This document shows, in pieces, positions 17,974 through 25,197 of a stretch of DNA of 64,000 nucleotides. The stretch is from Mycobacterium paraseoulense (GTDB taxonomy: Bacteria; Actinomycetota; Actinomycetes; Mycobacteriales; Mycobacteriaceae). Location: positions 3,224,001 to 3,288,000 of the forward strand of contig NZ_AP022619.1 in the NCBI RefSeq assembly GCF_010731655.1, in the 5' to 3' direction. Position 1 is the first letter of the stretch. Each line of letters begins with the position of its first letter. The notes beneath the pieces were generated by a model that saw nothing but the letters and a program-made list of their open reading frames with translations, made no database searches and was not told the origin of the DNA. The position numbers and the translations under genes are program-made.

Positions 17974-19269
17974 ATGAGTAACTACGAGTCGATCGACTTC
18001 TTCACCGATCCGTCTCTGGTCCCCGATCCCCACCCCTACTTCGACTACCTGCGTAGTCAGAATCCGGTGCTGCGTCTGCCCCATTACGGCGTCGTCGCCG
18101 TCACCGGTTACGACGAGGCCTGTGAGGTCTACAAGGCCCCGGAGACGTTCTCCAACATCGTCGCCCTCGGCGGGCCGTTTCCCCCGTTGCCCTTCCAGCC
18201 CGAAGGCGACGACATCAGTGCCCAGATCGAAGAGCACCGCAGCTTTTTCCCGATGCACGAGCACATGGTCACCATGGATCCGCCGGACCACACCAAGGCG
18301 CGATCGGTGCTGGCGAAGCTGCTGACGCCGAGCCGGCTGAAGCAGAACGAGGAATTCATGTGGCGCCTCGCCGACCGTCAGCTCGACGAGTTCCTGCGAT
18401 ACGGAGAGTGCGAATTCATCGCCGAGTACTCAAAACCGTTCGCCACCTTGGTGATCGCCGATCTGCTGGGCGTGCCCGAAGAGGACCACAAGGAGTTCCG
18501 CAAGGTCTTGGGCGCCGACCGCCCCGAGGCGCGGGTGGGCGCGCTGGACCACGAGTCGGTCGGCATCAATCCGCTGGAGTGGCTCGACGAGAAGTTCTGC
18601 ACGTACATCGAGGATCGGCGACGCGAGCCGCGCAATGACGTCCTGACGTCGCTGGCGTCGGCGAAATACCCCGACGGTTCGACGCCGCCGGTCATCGAGG
18701 TCGTCCGTTCGGCGACGTTCCTGTTCGCCGCCGGCCAGGAGACCACGGCCAAGCTGCTCAGTGCGGCGCTGCAGGTACTTGGCGACCGGCCGGACATCCA
18801 GCGGGAGCTGCGCGAGGACCGCAGCCTGATTCCCGGGTTCATCGAGGAATCGCTGCGGATGGAGAGTCCCGTCAAGAGCGATTCACGGCTGGCCGTCAAG
18901 AAGACCACCATCGGTGGGGTCGAGATCCCCGCCGGCACCGTCGTGATGGTGCTGCCGGGCGCGGCGAATCGTGACCCGCGCCGCTTCGAGAATCCGCACG
19001 AATTCGACTTGCACCGACGCAACGTGCGCGAGCACATGGCCTTCGCCCGCGGCGTGCATTCCTGCCCCGGTGGCCCGCTGGCCCGCGTCGAGGGCCGGGT
19101 CTCGATCGAGCGGCTGCTGGACCGGATGTCGCACATCGAGATCAACGAAACCCACCATGGGCCGAGCGCCGATCGTCGCTACACCTACGAGCCGACGTAC
19201 ATCCTGCGCGGCCTGAGCGAACTGCACCTGAGGTTCACGACCGCAGACGCGATCGCCGTCGCGGGCTGA
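17974..19269 (+). CDS. Cytochrome P450
   Basis: A 431-residue P450. It has the I-helix oxygen motif AGQETT near 253-258, the ExxR pair E292/R295, and the heme-binding loop FARGVHSCPGG with C364 as thiolate ligand. It is the close paralogue of the P450 at 60531-61802: both share the GPFPP/GPFPG stretch, AGQETT, the HSCPG loop and a YILRGLxELHL-type C-terminus. ATG 17974 follows an AGGGAG site. No ferredoxin gene lies beside it. The natural substrate is unknown; neighbours suggest a lipid or isoprenoid. Confidence 0.92.
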   Translation: MSNYESIDFFTDPSLVPDPHPYFDYLRSQNPVLRLPHYGVVAVTGYDEACEVYKAPETFSNIVALGGPFPPLPFQPEGDDISAQIEEHRSFFPMHEHMVTMDPPDHTKARSVLAKLLTPSRLKQNEEFMWRLADRQLDEFLRYGECEFIAEYSKPFATLVIADLLGVPEEDHKEFRKVLGADRPEARVGALDHESVGINPLEWLDEKFCTYIEDRRREPRNDVLTSLASAKYPDGSTPPVIEVVRSATFLFAAGQETTAKLLSAALQVLGDRPDIQRELREDRSLIPGFIEESLRMESPVKSDSRLAVKKTTIGGVEIPAGTVVMVLPGAANRDPRRFENPHEFDLHRRNVREHMAFARGVHSCPGGPLARVEGRVSIERLLDRMSHIEINETHHGPSADRRYTYEPTYILRGLSELHLRFTTADAIAVAG

Positions 19270-19270
19270 A

Positions 19271-19558
19271 TCAAAGGTTCATGCCGACGAAGTAGCAGCC
19301 GAGCAGGGCGGCGGCCATGACGACCACCCACGCGTCGGTCAGCCGGCACAACAGGACCGGAGCGTTCCGGACCTCCATGAACTCGCGAAAAATGATGCGC
19401 ACCTTGACAAGTGCGATCACGATGACGCCCGACGTGACCGCCGCACTGGATCGCGGCGATCCACCGGCGGAATGGTCTATCCACAGGTAGGCCAGCGTCA
19501 GCGACGCCAGGATCAGCCATACCGCCGGCAACCGCCTGTTGAACTTGATTCCGATCAC
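19271..19558 (-). CDS. Cytochrome c oxidase subunit IV-like membrane protein
   Basis: A 95-residue protein with three predicted membrane helices. It resembles prokaryotic cytochrome oxidase subunit IV or the NorF-like small subunit that accompanies subunit III. GTG 19558 overlaps the upstream stop by 4 bases (GTGA). It is the last gene of the four-gene 21718-19271 operon. There is no subunit I or II gene in the window, so its role is unlikely to be ordinary respiration. Confidence 0.7.
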   Translation of the reverse strand: MIGIKFNRRLPAVWLILASLTLAYLWIDHSAGGSPRSSAAVTSGVIVIALVKVRIIFREFMEVRNAPVLLCRLTDAWVVVMAAALLGCYFVGMNL

Positions 19559-20133
19559 CTCACCACGTAGAGCAGCGCGAAGATGAGCACCCATAGGAAA
19601 TCAACGGTGTGCCAATAGGTCGCACACGTTTCGACGAGTTCCTGCGAACGGCGGGCCGGACTGCGCAGTTGGTAGACGACGACGCCGAGCGCGACGAAGC
19701 CGATCAGCAGGTGCACGAAATGGATGCCGGTGAGAAAGAAGTAATAGGTGAAGAAGTCATTGCTGTCCAACCCGTCTCCCATGCCGACCAAGCGGACCCA
19801 CTCGAACACCTTGAAGAACAGGAACATTGCGGCGAATGCGGCCGTGACGAACACGTCGCGCAGCGCCGCACGGTAGGCGCCGGCACGGGCAGACTGGACA
19901 CACTGCGCCACCGACCAGGAGCTCAGCAGCAGGACAAGGGTGTTGAAGACCCCGATGCGCAGGTCCAGCTGTGCCTGCGAGTGCAGGAAAAGCTCGGGGT
20001 CACGAGCGCGGGAGAACAGGTAGAAGCCGAAATATGCGGTGAAGACCAGCGTCTCGAACAACACGAAGGCCCACATGTCGGGCTGGCCGGGCACGAACCT
20101 GGTCCGTTGATCCTTTTCCGCGACGCCGGTCAT
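19555..20133 (-). CDS. Cytochrome c oxidase subunit III-like protein (NorE-like)
   Basis: A 192-residue protein with five predicted helices. Conserved subunit-III features include an early PDMWAFVLFETLVF segment, FFLTGIHFVHLLIGF with the typical HxxH spacing, and a C-terminal YWHTVDFLWVLIF. Family members stabilise the heme-copper subunit I, or in NorE assist nitric oxide reductase. ATG 20133 shares one base with the upstream stop and has an AAGGAGG ribosome site; GTG 20136 is an in-frame alternative. The absence of subunits I and II nearby is notable. Confidence 0.82.
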   Translation of the reverse strand: MTGVAEKDQRTRFVPGQPDMWAFVLFETLVFTAYFGFYLFSRARDPELFLHSQAQLDLRIGVFNTLVLLLSSWSVAQCVQSARAGAYRAALRDVFVTAAFAAMFLFFKVFEWVRLVGMGDGLDSNDFFTYYFFLTGIHFVHLLIGFVALGVVVYQLRSPARRSQELVETCATYWHTVDFLWVLIFALLYVVR

Positions 20134-20936
20134 CACGCAGCCTCCTCCTTTCGCGGCAGATCGGGCAGCCGCCCGGTACCGAAGTCTTCGCGGCGGATCA
20201 TGCGAAACAGCATGACGATGAAAGTGACTTGGTAGATCCCGAATACGACCATGTCCAGCCACCAGGCGATTTCACCATCCCACGCGAACACGCCACGCCG
20301 GAAGATCCAGCAGGGCGCCACCACCACTTCGGTCAGCGCGTTGCACAGGTTCAGATAGCCGAACCACTTGGGGAACACGCGGTTCTCGTCGAGCAGGATC
20401 GCAACCATCCAGATCAGCGAGCCGATGAGGAACACCCCCATCGTGCCGTCGAAAGACAAGAAGGCGAAGTCGTAAAGCCAACCGATCGCTTCGAGGTCGC
20501 GCTCGGGTCGCAGCGTGCCGACGATCAGCGCGATATTGAGCAGCAGCATGCCCGGAACCGCACTGAGCGAATAGATGAGCAGATACGAATATGCGAAGGC
20601 GCGGCTGACCGACATGCGCCGCATCGAGTACGCGATCAAGGCGTTGTTGACCGCGATCATGCCGCTGATGGTGAAGATGATGCCGAAGCCAACAGGTATC
20701 CCGAGATGGCGTTCGGTGAACCAGTGCAGCTGCGTGGCGAGGTCCCAGCTGGGCTCCGGCGGGGGCTGGACTTGCGCCACGATGAAGAACATCGGAAAGA
20801 AGATGTTGTAGAACAACATCAGCGTCCCCCATGCGAACCATAGCTCACGTTTGGGGTCGTGCCTTACGTGCCAGCGGATTCGCCGATGCAGAGCTTCCGG
20901 GGGAGGGGGCGGCGGCGATGTGATCACCGCACTCAT
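20133..20936 (-). CDS. Multi-pass membrane protein of unknown function (paralogue 1)
   Basis: A 267-residue protein. A Pro-rich N-terminal tail (SPPPPPPEA) is followed by about six membrane helices, starting near residue 37. Conserved-looking elements are the HLGIPVGFG segment, DENRVFPKWFGYLNL and a Trp-rich stretch before the last helix. It is distantly paralogous to the upstream protein: both have the pattern of a fifth helix after an FxKWFGYxN or FGRWVAYFN motif, then a WDGxxxFW/AWWLD segment. Function unknown. It overlaps both neighbours by 1-4 bases. Confidence 0.72.
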   Translation of the reverse strand: MSAVITSPPPPPPEALHRRIRWHVRHDPKRELWFAWGTLMLFYNIFFPMFFIVAQVQPPPEPSWDLATQLHWFTERHLGIPVGFGIIFTISGMIAVNNALIAYSMRRMSVSRAFAYSYLLIYSLSAVPGMLLLNIALIVGTLRPERDLEAIGWLYDFAFLSFDGTMGVFLIGSLIWMVAILLDENRVFPKWFGYLNLCNALTEVVVAPCWIFRRGVFAWDGEIAWWLDMVVFGIYQVTFIVMLFRMIRREDFGTGRLPDLPRKEEAA

Positions 20937-21718
20937 GCGTTGACCGCTTCGTCTGGCTGCCCGTGGTTCTCGGCGCGCTCGCGATAAACGGCCCGCCCCA
21001 ACGCGACGCCCATCACGACGATCCAGACGGCGATCGCAACGTTCTTCACCCAGAACGACAGGAAGCCGTCCCATGCCAGCGGTCCGGTCAACGAGACGCC
21101 GACGAACGCCGCGGGCACCAGAGCGGTGGCCACGAGAACATTGAAGTAGGCCACCCAGCGGCCGAACACCGGGCGAGGCTGATCATCGAAATAGATTGCC
21201 AGGGCGAGGATCATGCTTTGCCCGATCAGAAACGGCACCAGGATCGTGAAGGTGATCCAGCCGAAATCGTTGAGCAGCTGGGTCAGCGCCGGACTCCGCT
21301 CCGGACGGAAGGCGGCCAGCAACCAGCAGACGTTGGCGATGAGAAACAGGGTCGGGCCGCCGGCCGCGCAACCCAGCATCGCGTAGGAAAAGATCGGCGT
21401 TCGATGTGCCATCCTGCGGATCTGCAGCACGATCAAAGCCAGAATCGGGACCAGGCACACGCCGAACCAGTTGAACAGGATCATGCTGTACCGGACCTCG
21501 GGAATGTGCGCCGGATCGCGGTAAAACGCGGCGACCTGTTCCGCCGGCATCGTCGGAGACATCGGCGGGTTGAAACCCGGGAAGAGGAAGAACGAGGCGA
21601 TCCAAATGATCAGGGCGACGGGCAGACTCCACAGCAGGATCAGCTCACCGTCGGTCCGACGCAGCGGCGCCCGCGCCACCCCCCGAGCTTGCGTCACGCC
21701 ACCATCGACGTCGGACAT
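20933..21718 (-). CDS. Multi-pass membrane protein of unknown function (paralogue 2)
   Basis: A 261-residue protein with about six helices, the first at 28-48. It has an extracytoplasmic-looking loop PPMSPTMPAEQVAAFYRDP after helix 1, a motif also found in other actinobacterial membrane proteins of unknown role. The later motif PVFGRWVAYFNVL parallels the downstream paralogue. ATG 21718 starts the operon and lies beside the TetR operator. It probably works with its paralogue and the subunit III/IV proteins as one membrane complex; this is inference. Confidence 0.72.
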   Translation of the reverse strand: MSDVDGGVTQARGVARAPLRRTDGELILLWSLPVALIIWIASFFLFPGFNPPMSPTMPAEQVAAFYRDPAHIPEVRYSMILFNWFGVCLVPILALIVLQIRRMAHRTPIFSYAMLGCAAGGPTLFLIANVCWLLAAFRPERSPALTQLLNDFGWITFTILVPFLIGQSMILALAIYFDDQPRPVFGRWVAYFNVLVATALVPAAFVGVSLTGPLAWDGFLSFWVKNVAIAVWIVVMGVALGRAVYRERAENHGQPDEAVNA

Positions 21719-21754
21719 CAGCACCCCTCCCCTACCAGGTCGGCTACCCACAGG

Positions 21755-21786
21755 CGGCTAGTCAGCGAAGCTAGCCGATCGGCTAG
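21755..21786. promoter_or_regulatory. Overlapping palindromes, likely operator of the divergent TetR
   Basis: CTAGCCGATCGGCTAG (21771-21786) is a perfect 16-base palindrome. The left half also pairs with CGGCTAG at 21755-21761 to make a second repeat with a 9-base spacer. The site lies between the membrane-protein operon (start 21718) and the TetR start at 21819. Two further CTAGTCT strings follow toward the TetR gene. Confidence 0.7.
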
Positions 21787-21818
21787 TCTAGGTCAATAGC
21801 ATCGTCTAGTCTCGGTGC

Positions 21819-22421
21819 GTGGGAACAGCACGGGAACAGGTCAGCGGTGGGCAATTCCGGCTGATCGAGCACAGCGCGGCCCGGACGCGGGTGCTCGATG
21901 CCGCGTTGGAACTGTTCGCCGCACACGGTGTCAGCGGTACGTCGCTGCAGATGATCGCCGATGCCGTCGGGATAACGAAAGCTGCTGTCTACCATCAATT
22001 CCGGACTAAAGAGCAGATCGTCATCGCGGTGACCGAACGCGAACTCGGCCGGCTCGAGCCGGCCATCGAGGAGGCCGAAGCATTCGACGACGGGCCTCAG
22101 GCAAGAGATGCCTTATTGGTGCGGGTGGTTGAGATGGCCGTCCGCGACCGCCGGTTGGTGCGCACGCTGCAATTCGATCCCGTCGTCGTCCGATTGCTGG
22201 CCGAGCACAAGCCGTTTCAAGTCTTCATGGACCGTCTGTACCGGGTGCTGCTGAGCGATGCGGGCCTGGACGGGCGGATCGAGGCGGCCATGTTCTCCGG
22301 CGCGCTCAGCACGGCTGTCATGCATCCGCTGGTTGCCGACATCGATGACGACACACTGCTCGACCGGGTTACCGACTTGAGCCGGCGCCTGCTCGGTCTG
22401 CCTCGGCAGGCCCGCAAGTGA
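21819..22421 (+). CDS. TetR-family regulator
   Basis: A 200-residue regulator. The DNA-binding domain spans about 20-66 (RTRVLDAALELFAAHG...SLQMIADAVGITKAAVYHQFRTKEQ). The C-terminal domain has an Asp/Glu-rich ligand-binding part. It is divergent from the subunit III/IV membrane operon with palindromes between them, the usual layout for a local repressor. GTG 21819 begins 32 bases after the main palindrome, suggesting self-regulation. Confidence 0.9.
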   Translation: MGTAREQVSGGQFRLIEHSAARTRVLDAALELFAAHGVSGTSLQMIADAVGITKAAVYHQFRTKEQIVIAVTERELGRLEPAIEEAEAFDDGPQARDALLVRVVEMAVRDRRLVRTLQFDPVVVRLLAEHKPFQVFMDRLYRVLLSDAGLDGRIEAAMFSGALSTAVMHPLVADIDDDTLLDRVTDLSRRLLGLPRQARK

Positions 22422-22456
22422 GCGATGTGTCAGCCGGCTGAACAGGAACGGTGCGG

Positions 22457-22858
22457 CTAGGTGTCGGCGCGCACCCAGGTCATGACGCCGTCGTGGGCGA
22501 AACAGATCAGGAACAGGCCGTCGGGCGCCTGCGCGACGTAGTTCTGGTAGTTCTGGCAGTTGGCGCCTTCCTCCTTGACGCCCGCCATCGGCGGTGACCG
22601 GAACCATCGCGGCTGGTATCTCCTCGGTGAGCCGCAGAACATCAGCCGTCCGGGCTCGGAGGCGAACGAGACATAACCGTCGGCGACACCGAAGGCGTAA
22701 TAGGTGGTGTTCTCACACGGCGCGCCCAGAACCTGATGCGGCATGATGCCCGGAGTGCAGGCAGGGTAGTCGCAGACGGTCGGCCCAGCCGACGCTGGCG
22801 GGGCCGCCAGCACACCGGCTCCGAGCAACGCGGCAGCCATCGCCACGATGAATCGCAC
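22457..22858 (-). CDS. Small secreted cysteine-rich protein
   Basis: A 133-residue protein with a clear Sec signal peptide: MRFIVAMAAALLGAGVLA, then PPASAGP with likely cleavage after ASA. The mature domain has six cysteines (for example CDYPAC, FCGS, NCQNY, LICFAHDG) that could form disulfides. It belongs to a type of small mycobacterial exported protein of unknown function. GTG 22858 is chosen because the signal peptide begins there. It sits between the TetR gene and the Mce-associated pair, and may relate to the mce locus. Confidence 0.75.
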   Translation of the reverse strand: MRFIVAMAAALLGAGVLAAPPASAGPTVCDYPACTPGIMPHQVLGAPCENTTYYAFGVADGYVSFASEPGRLMFCGSPRRYQPRWFRSPPMAGVKEEGANCQNYQNYVAQAPDGLFLICFAHDGVMTWVRADT

Positions 22859-22888
22859 CCGATTACTTTGCCACACGCGAAAAGAAAA

Positions 22889-22905
22889 TTCTCCTGGTTG
22901 GAGAA
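22889..22905. promoter_or_regulatory. Inverted repeat in the divergent gap 22859-23059
   Basis: TTCTCC-TGGTT-GGAGAA, a perfect 6+5+6 inverted repeat 30 bases upstream of the secreted-protein start. Its halves resemble the GAGAA/TTCTC family but face the other way, so it may be unrelated. Confidence 0.35.
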
Positions 22906-23059
22906 GATCAGCCGGGCCCCACGGCGGGTTCGGCGCCGGGCGCCCCGATGGGACTGCGCGTCGTGACCCGGCGGGCGAGCATTTTCGCATGTGAGGGCCG
23001 CGATTACGGCCGACCGATGACGCCGTTGCGGCCGGTCCGAAGTGATAAGCTGCTTCTCC

Positions 23060-23866
23060 GTGCACGAACCGGAGGGGCCCGACGCCGGCCAGTCTGATGG
23101 TCCGGCGGACGTGACCGATCCCGCCCGGCCACGGGCGCGCTCAAAGGCCGGCGACGACGCCATCGCGCCCGTTCCCGAAGTAAGAGCGGAAGACGAAATC
23201 GCCGAGGCCGAAGCGCGCGCGGCGGCGGCTCGGGAACGCCTCGCAAGGCTGCGCGCGGCAGCCGAAGCCGGGAAGACGCACGACGACACAGCTTTCCACG
23301 ATGTCGAGCGGCGCCCCGCAAAGTCGGTCCGGGCACGACTGCGGGTGCCTCGACGTCCGAGACGACCGGGGTGGCTCCGACGTCCGGGGCGGAAGACCGT
23401 AGCCGCCGGCGTCGGCGTCGTCCTCGCCTCCGCCTCACTCGCAGCGAGCGGTTTCATGCTGTCGCAGCACCGCACCACCGTGCACAAACAGCGGCTCACG
23501 GCGGAGTTCACTGCCGCAGCCCGGCAGGGGGTCACCGCGCTGATGTCAATTGACCCCGATCACGCCAAGAGGGATGTCCAGCGCATGATCGATGCCTCGA
23601 CGGGCGACCTCAACAGCCAGCTGTCGGCGATGTCACTCCTCATGGTCAAGAAGGCCGAGGACACGAAGGTTGGCAGCACGGTCACCGTGGAAGCCGTCGC
23701 CGTCGAGTCCTTGAGCGACACTTCGGGAGTCGTGCTTGTGGCAGCGAAAACCGTTGCCATCGGGCCGGATAACGCCAAGCCACCACCGGCTTTATTCCGG
23801 CTCAGCGTCAATATGGACCGCGATCACGGCCGGCTCAAGATGTCGAGAGTTGATTTCCTGCAATGA
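23060..23866 (+). CDS. Mce-associated membrane protein (Mas, first type)
   Basis: A 268-residue protein. It has an acidic and Pro-rich start, an Ala/Glu/Arg coiled coil at about 50-75 (EAEARAAAARERLARLR), a basic stretch, one membrane helix near 118-137, and an extracytoplasmic domain beginning FTAAARQGVTALMSI. This is the layout of proteins encoded beside mce operons, which stabilise Mce complexes. It is the paralogue of the protein at 41996-42856 (shared DVQRxIDxSTG and the KMSxxxF end). The start is uncertain: GTG 23060 or GTG 23042. Its stop overlaps the next gene (ATGA). Confidence 0.8.
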   Translation: MHEPEGPDAGQSDGPADVTDPARPRARSKAGDDAIAPVPEVRAEDEIAEAEARAAAARERLARLRAAAEAGKTHDDTAFHDVERRPAKSVRARLRVPRRPRRPGWLRRPGRKTVAAGVGVVLASASLAASGFMLSQHRTTVHKQRLTAEFTAAARQGVTALMSIDPDHAKRDVQRMIDASTGDLNSQLSAMSLLMVKKAEDTKVGSTVTVEAVAVESLSDTSGVVLVAAKTVAIGPDNAKPPPALFRLSVNMDRDHGRLKMSRVDFLQ

Positions 23867-24480
23867 CTGTCGAGCATGGCTCGTCACTGGACGACGCGGA
23901 AACGACGGCGTCCGACGACGGCGGGTCGCCAGCCGCTGCCCCGGGGCCGGCTCGGATCAACGGAGTGGCCATGATCAAGCGCTGGATCCGCGGATGCGTG
24001 GCGAGGTGGCGTGCGATAGTCGCGACCCTGTTGGTCGTCACCGCGATGGGCGTCGCCGCCGGTCTCTACTTCGTTCTGTACCGGCCGGATCAGCAGGTCG
24101 GCGACGCGGCGGCGCACCGAGCGATCCAGGCGGCGTCAGAAGGTTCTGTAGCGGTGTTGTCGTACGCTCCCGACAACCTCAACCGTGATTTCGCCAAGGC
24201 AAAGTCATATCTCACCGGTAATTTTCTCGCCTACTACACCAAGTTCTCAGAACAGATGGCGGCGCTGGCCCAGCAGAGACACGTCACGCAGACAGCCAAG
24301 GTGGTTCGGGCCGCCGTCTCGGAGTTGCACCCAGATTCAGCCGTGGTGCTGGTGTTCATCAACCAGACCGCCACAAGCAAGGAGAAGCCGCAACCGCAGA
24401 CAACCGCGAACAGCGCCCGGGTGACGTTGACGAGAGTCAAGGGTGCATGGCTGATCTCGGAGTTGGATCCGCTGTCGTGA
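23863..24480 (+). CDS. Mce-associated membrane protein (Mas, second type)
   Basis: A 205-residue protein with one membrane helix near 52-73 and an NTF2-like outer domain. The matching protein at 42853-43425 shares LYRPDQQ/QYRPDKQ, the [22 protein letters not shown] segment, SELHPDSAVVLV and the C-terminal GAWLIxxxDP. It forms a coupled pair with the gene before it. Together they probably support the Mce transporter encoded just downstream on the other strand. Roles are inferred from known Mas proteins of mce loci. Confidence 0.8.
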   Translation: MTVEHGSSLDDAETTASDDGGSPAAAPGPARINGVAMIKRWIRGCVARWRAIVATLLVVTAMGVAAGLYFVLYRPDQQVGDAAAHRAIQAASEGSVAVLSYAPDNLNRDFAKAKSYLTGNFLAYYTKFSEQMAALAQQRHVTQTAKVVRAAVSELHPDSAVVLVFINQTATSKEKPQPQTTANSARVTLTRVKGAWLISELDPLS

Positions 24481-24614
24481 CCGCTTTCCATTTGGTTCAA
24501 TCGCCATTTTATCGGAGCCGAAGCGGTGTTAATCTCATTGCACGAAAAGCCGCAAGCAATGTCGATACCGCATTTAATAATGTCGGCCAATTGAAGCGGG
24601 TCGAGGAGCACCTG

Positions 24615-25136
24615 ATGCGATCAGTTCGAACACTCACCACCGCAACGCTGGTCGCTGCCACCGTATTCGGCGGTGTGGGCACGCCATCCATAGCGCGGGC
24701 AACAACCAAGGAAGAAGTGGCCGTCAACGGGACGTTCCGCGCCACGTCCATCGGCGATTGGGCCCAGCGGAACGATCAGTACTTCGGCGAGCCGACGGTC
24801 GTCCAGACCTGGACGATTAGCTCGTCGTGCGTCACGTTTCAGGAATGCCACGGTACCGTGACCAGCGACCAGGGATGGAGCGCGCCCCTATATATGAATG
24901 ACGGGGAGATGTGGAAGGTCAAGCGCGAGGTGCCAAACTGGGAACGGTGCGAGGACGGCACCGCGTTCACCGGGCAGCAGACCTTCTACTTCTATCCCGT
25001 GAACGAATACGGCGGATATCAGCTCGGGACGTCGACCTACGCCGGAAAAGACAAGACGGTCGGACCGTCGGGTGCCTGCGGGCAAAACCAGTGGCTTGAT
25101 ATCGCGATGCCGTTGCGCCTGGACAAATTAGGCTGA
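24615..25136 (+). CDS. Secreted protein of unknown function beside the mce operon
   Basis: A 173-residue exported protein. The signal peptide MRSVRTLTTATLVAATVFGG leads to an ARA cleavage site near residue 29. The mature part has a VNGTFRATSIGDWA segment and about four cysteines, including CVTFQEC and the late ACGQNQW. Similar small secreted proteins accompany mycobacterial mce loci, function unknown. ATG 24615 follows GAGGAG at 24603. It is convergent with mceF. Confidence 0.75.
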   Translation: MRSVRTLTTATLVAATVFGGVGTPSIARATTKEEVAVNGTFRATSIGDWAQRNDQYFGEPTVVQTWTISSSCVTFQECHGTVTSDQGWSAPLYMNDGEMWKVKREVPNWERCEDGTAFTGQQTFYFYPVNEYGGYQLGTSTYAGKDKTVGPSGACGQNQWLDIAMPLRLDKLG

Positions 25137-25138
25137 AC

Positions 25139-25152
25139 GGGCGTTCCCGCCC
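25139..25152. terminator. Possible hairpin between convergent genes
   Basis: GGGCG-TTCC-CGCCC makes a short 5-base stem directly after the secreted-protein stop, in the 61-base gap before the mceF end. No U-run follows, so it is a weak terminator candidate. Confidence 0.3.
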
Positions 25153-25197
25153 ACCGAGTCACCTCGCCCCACATCTAGGCGGCGCCGCACCGCGACT

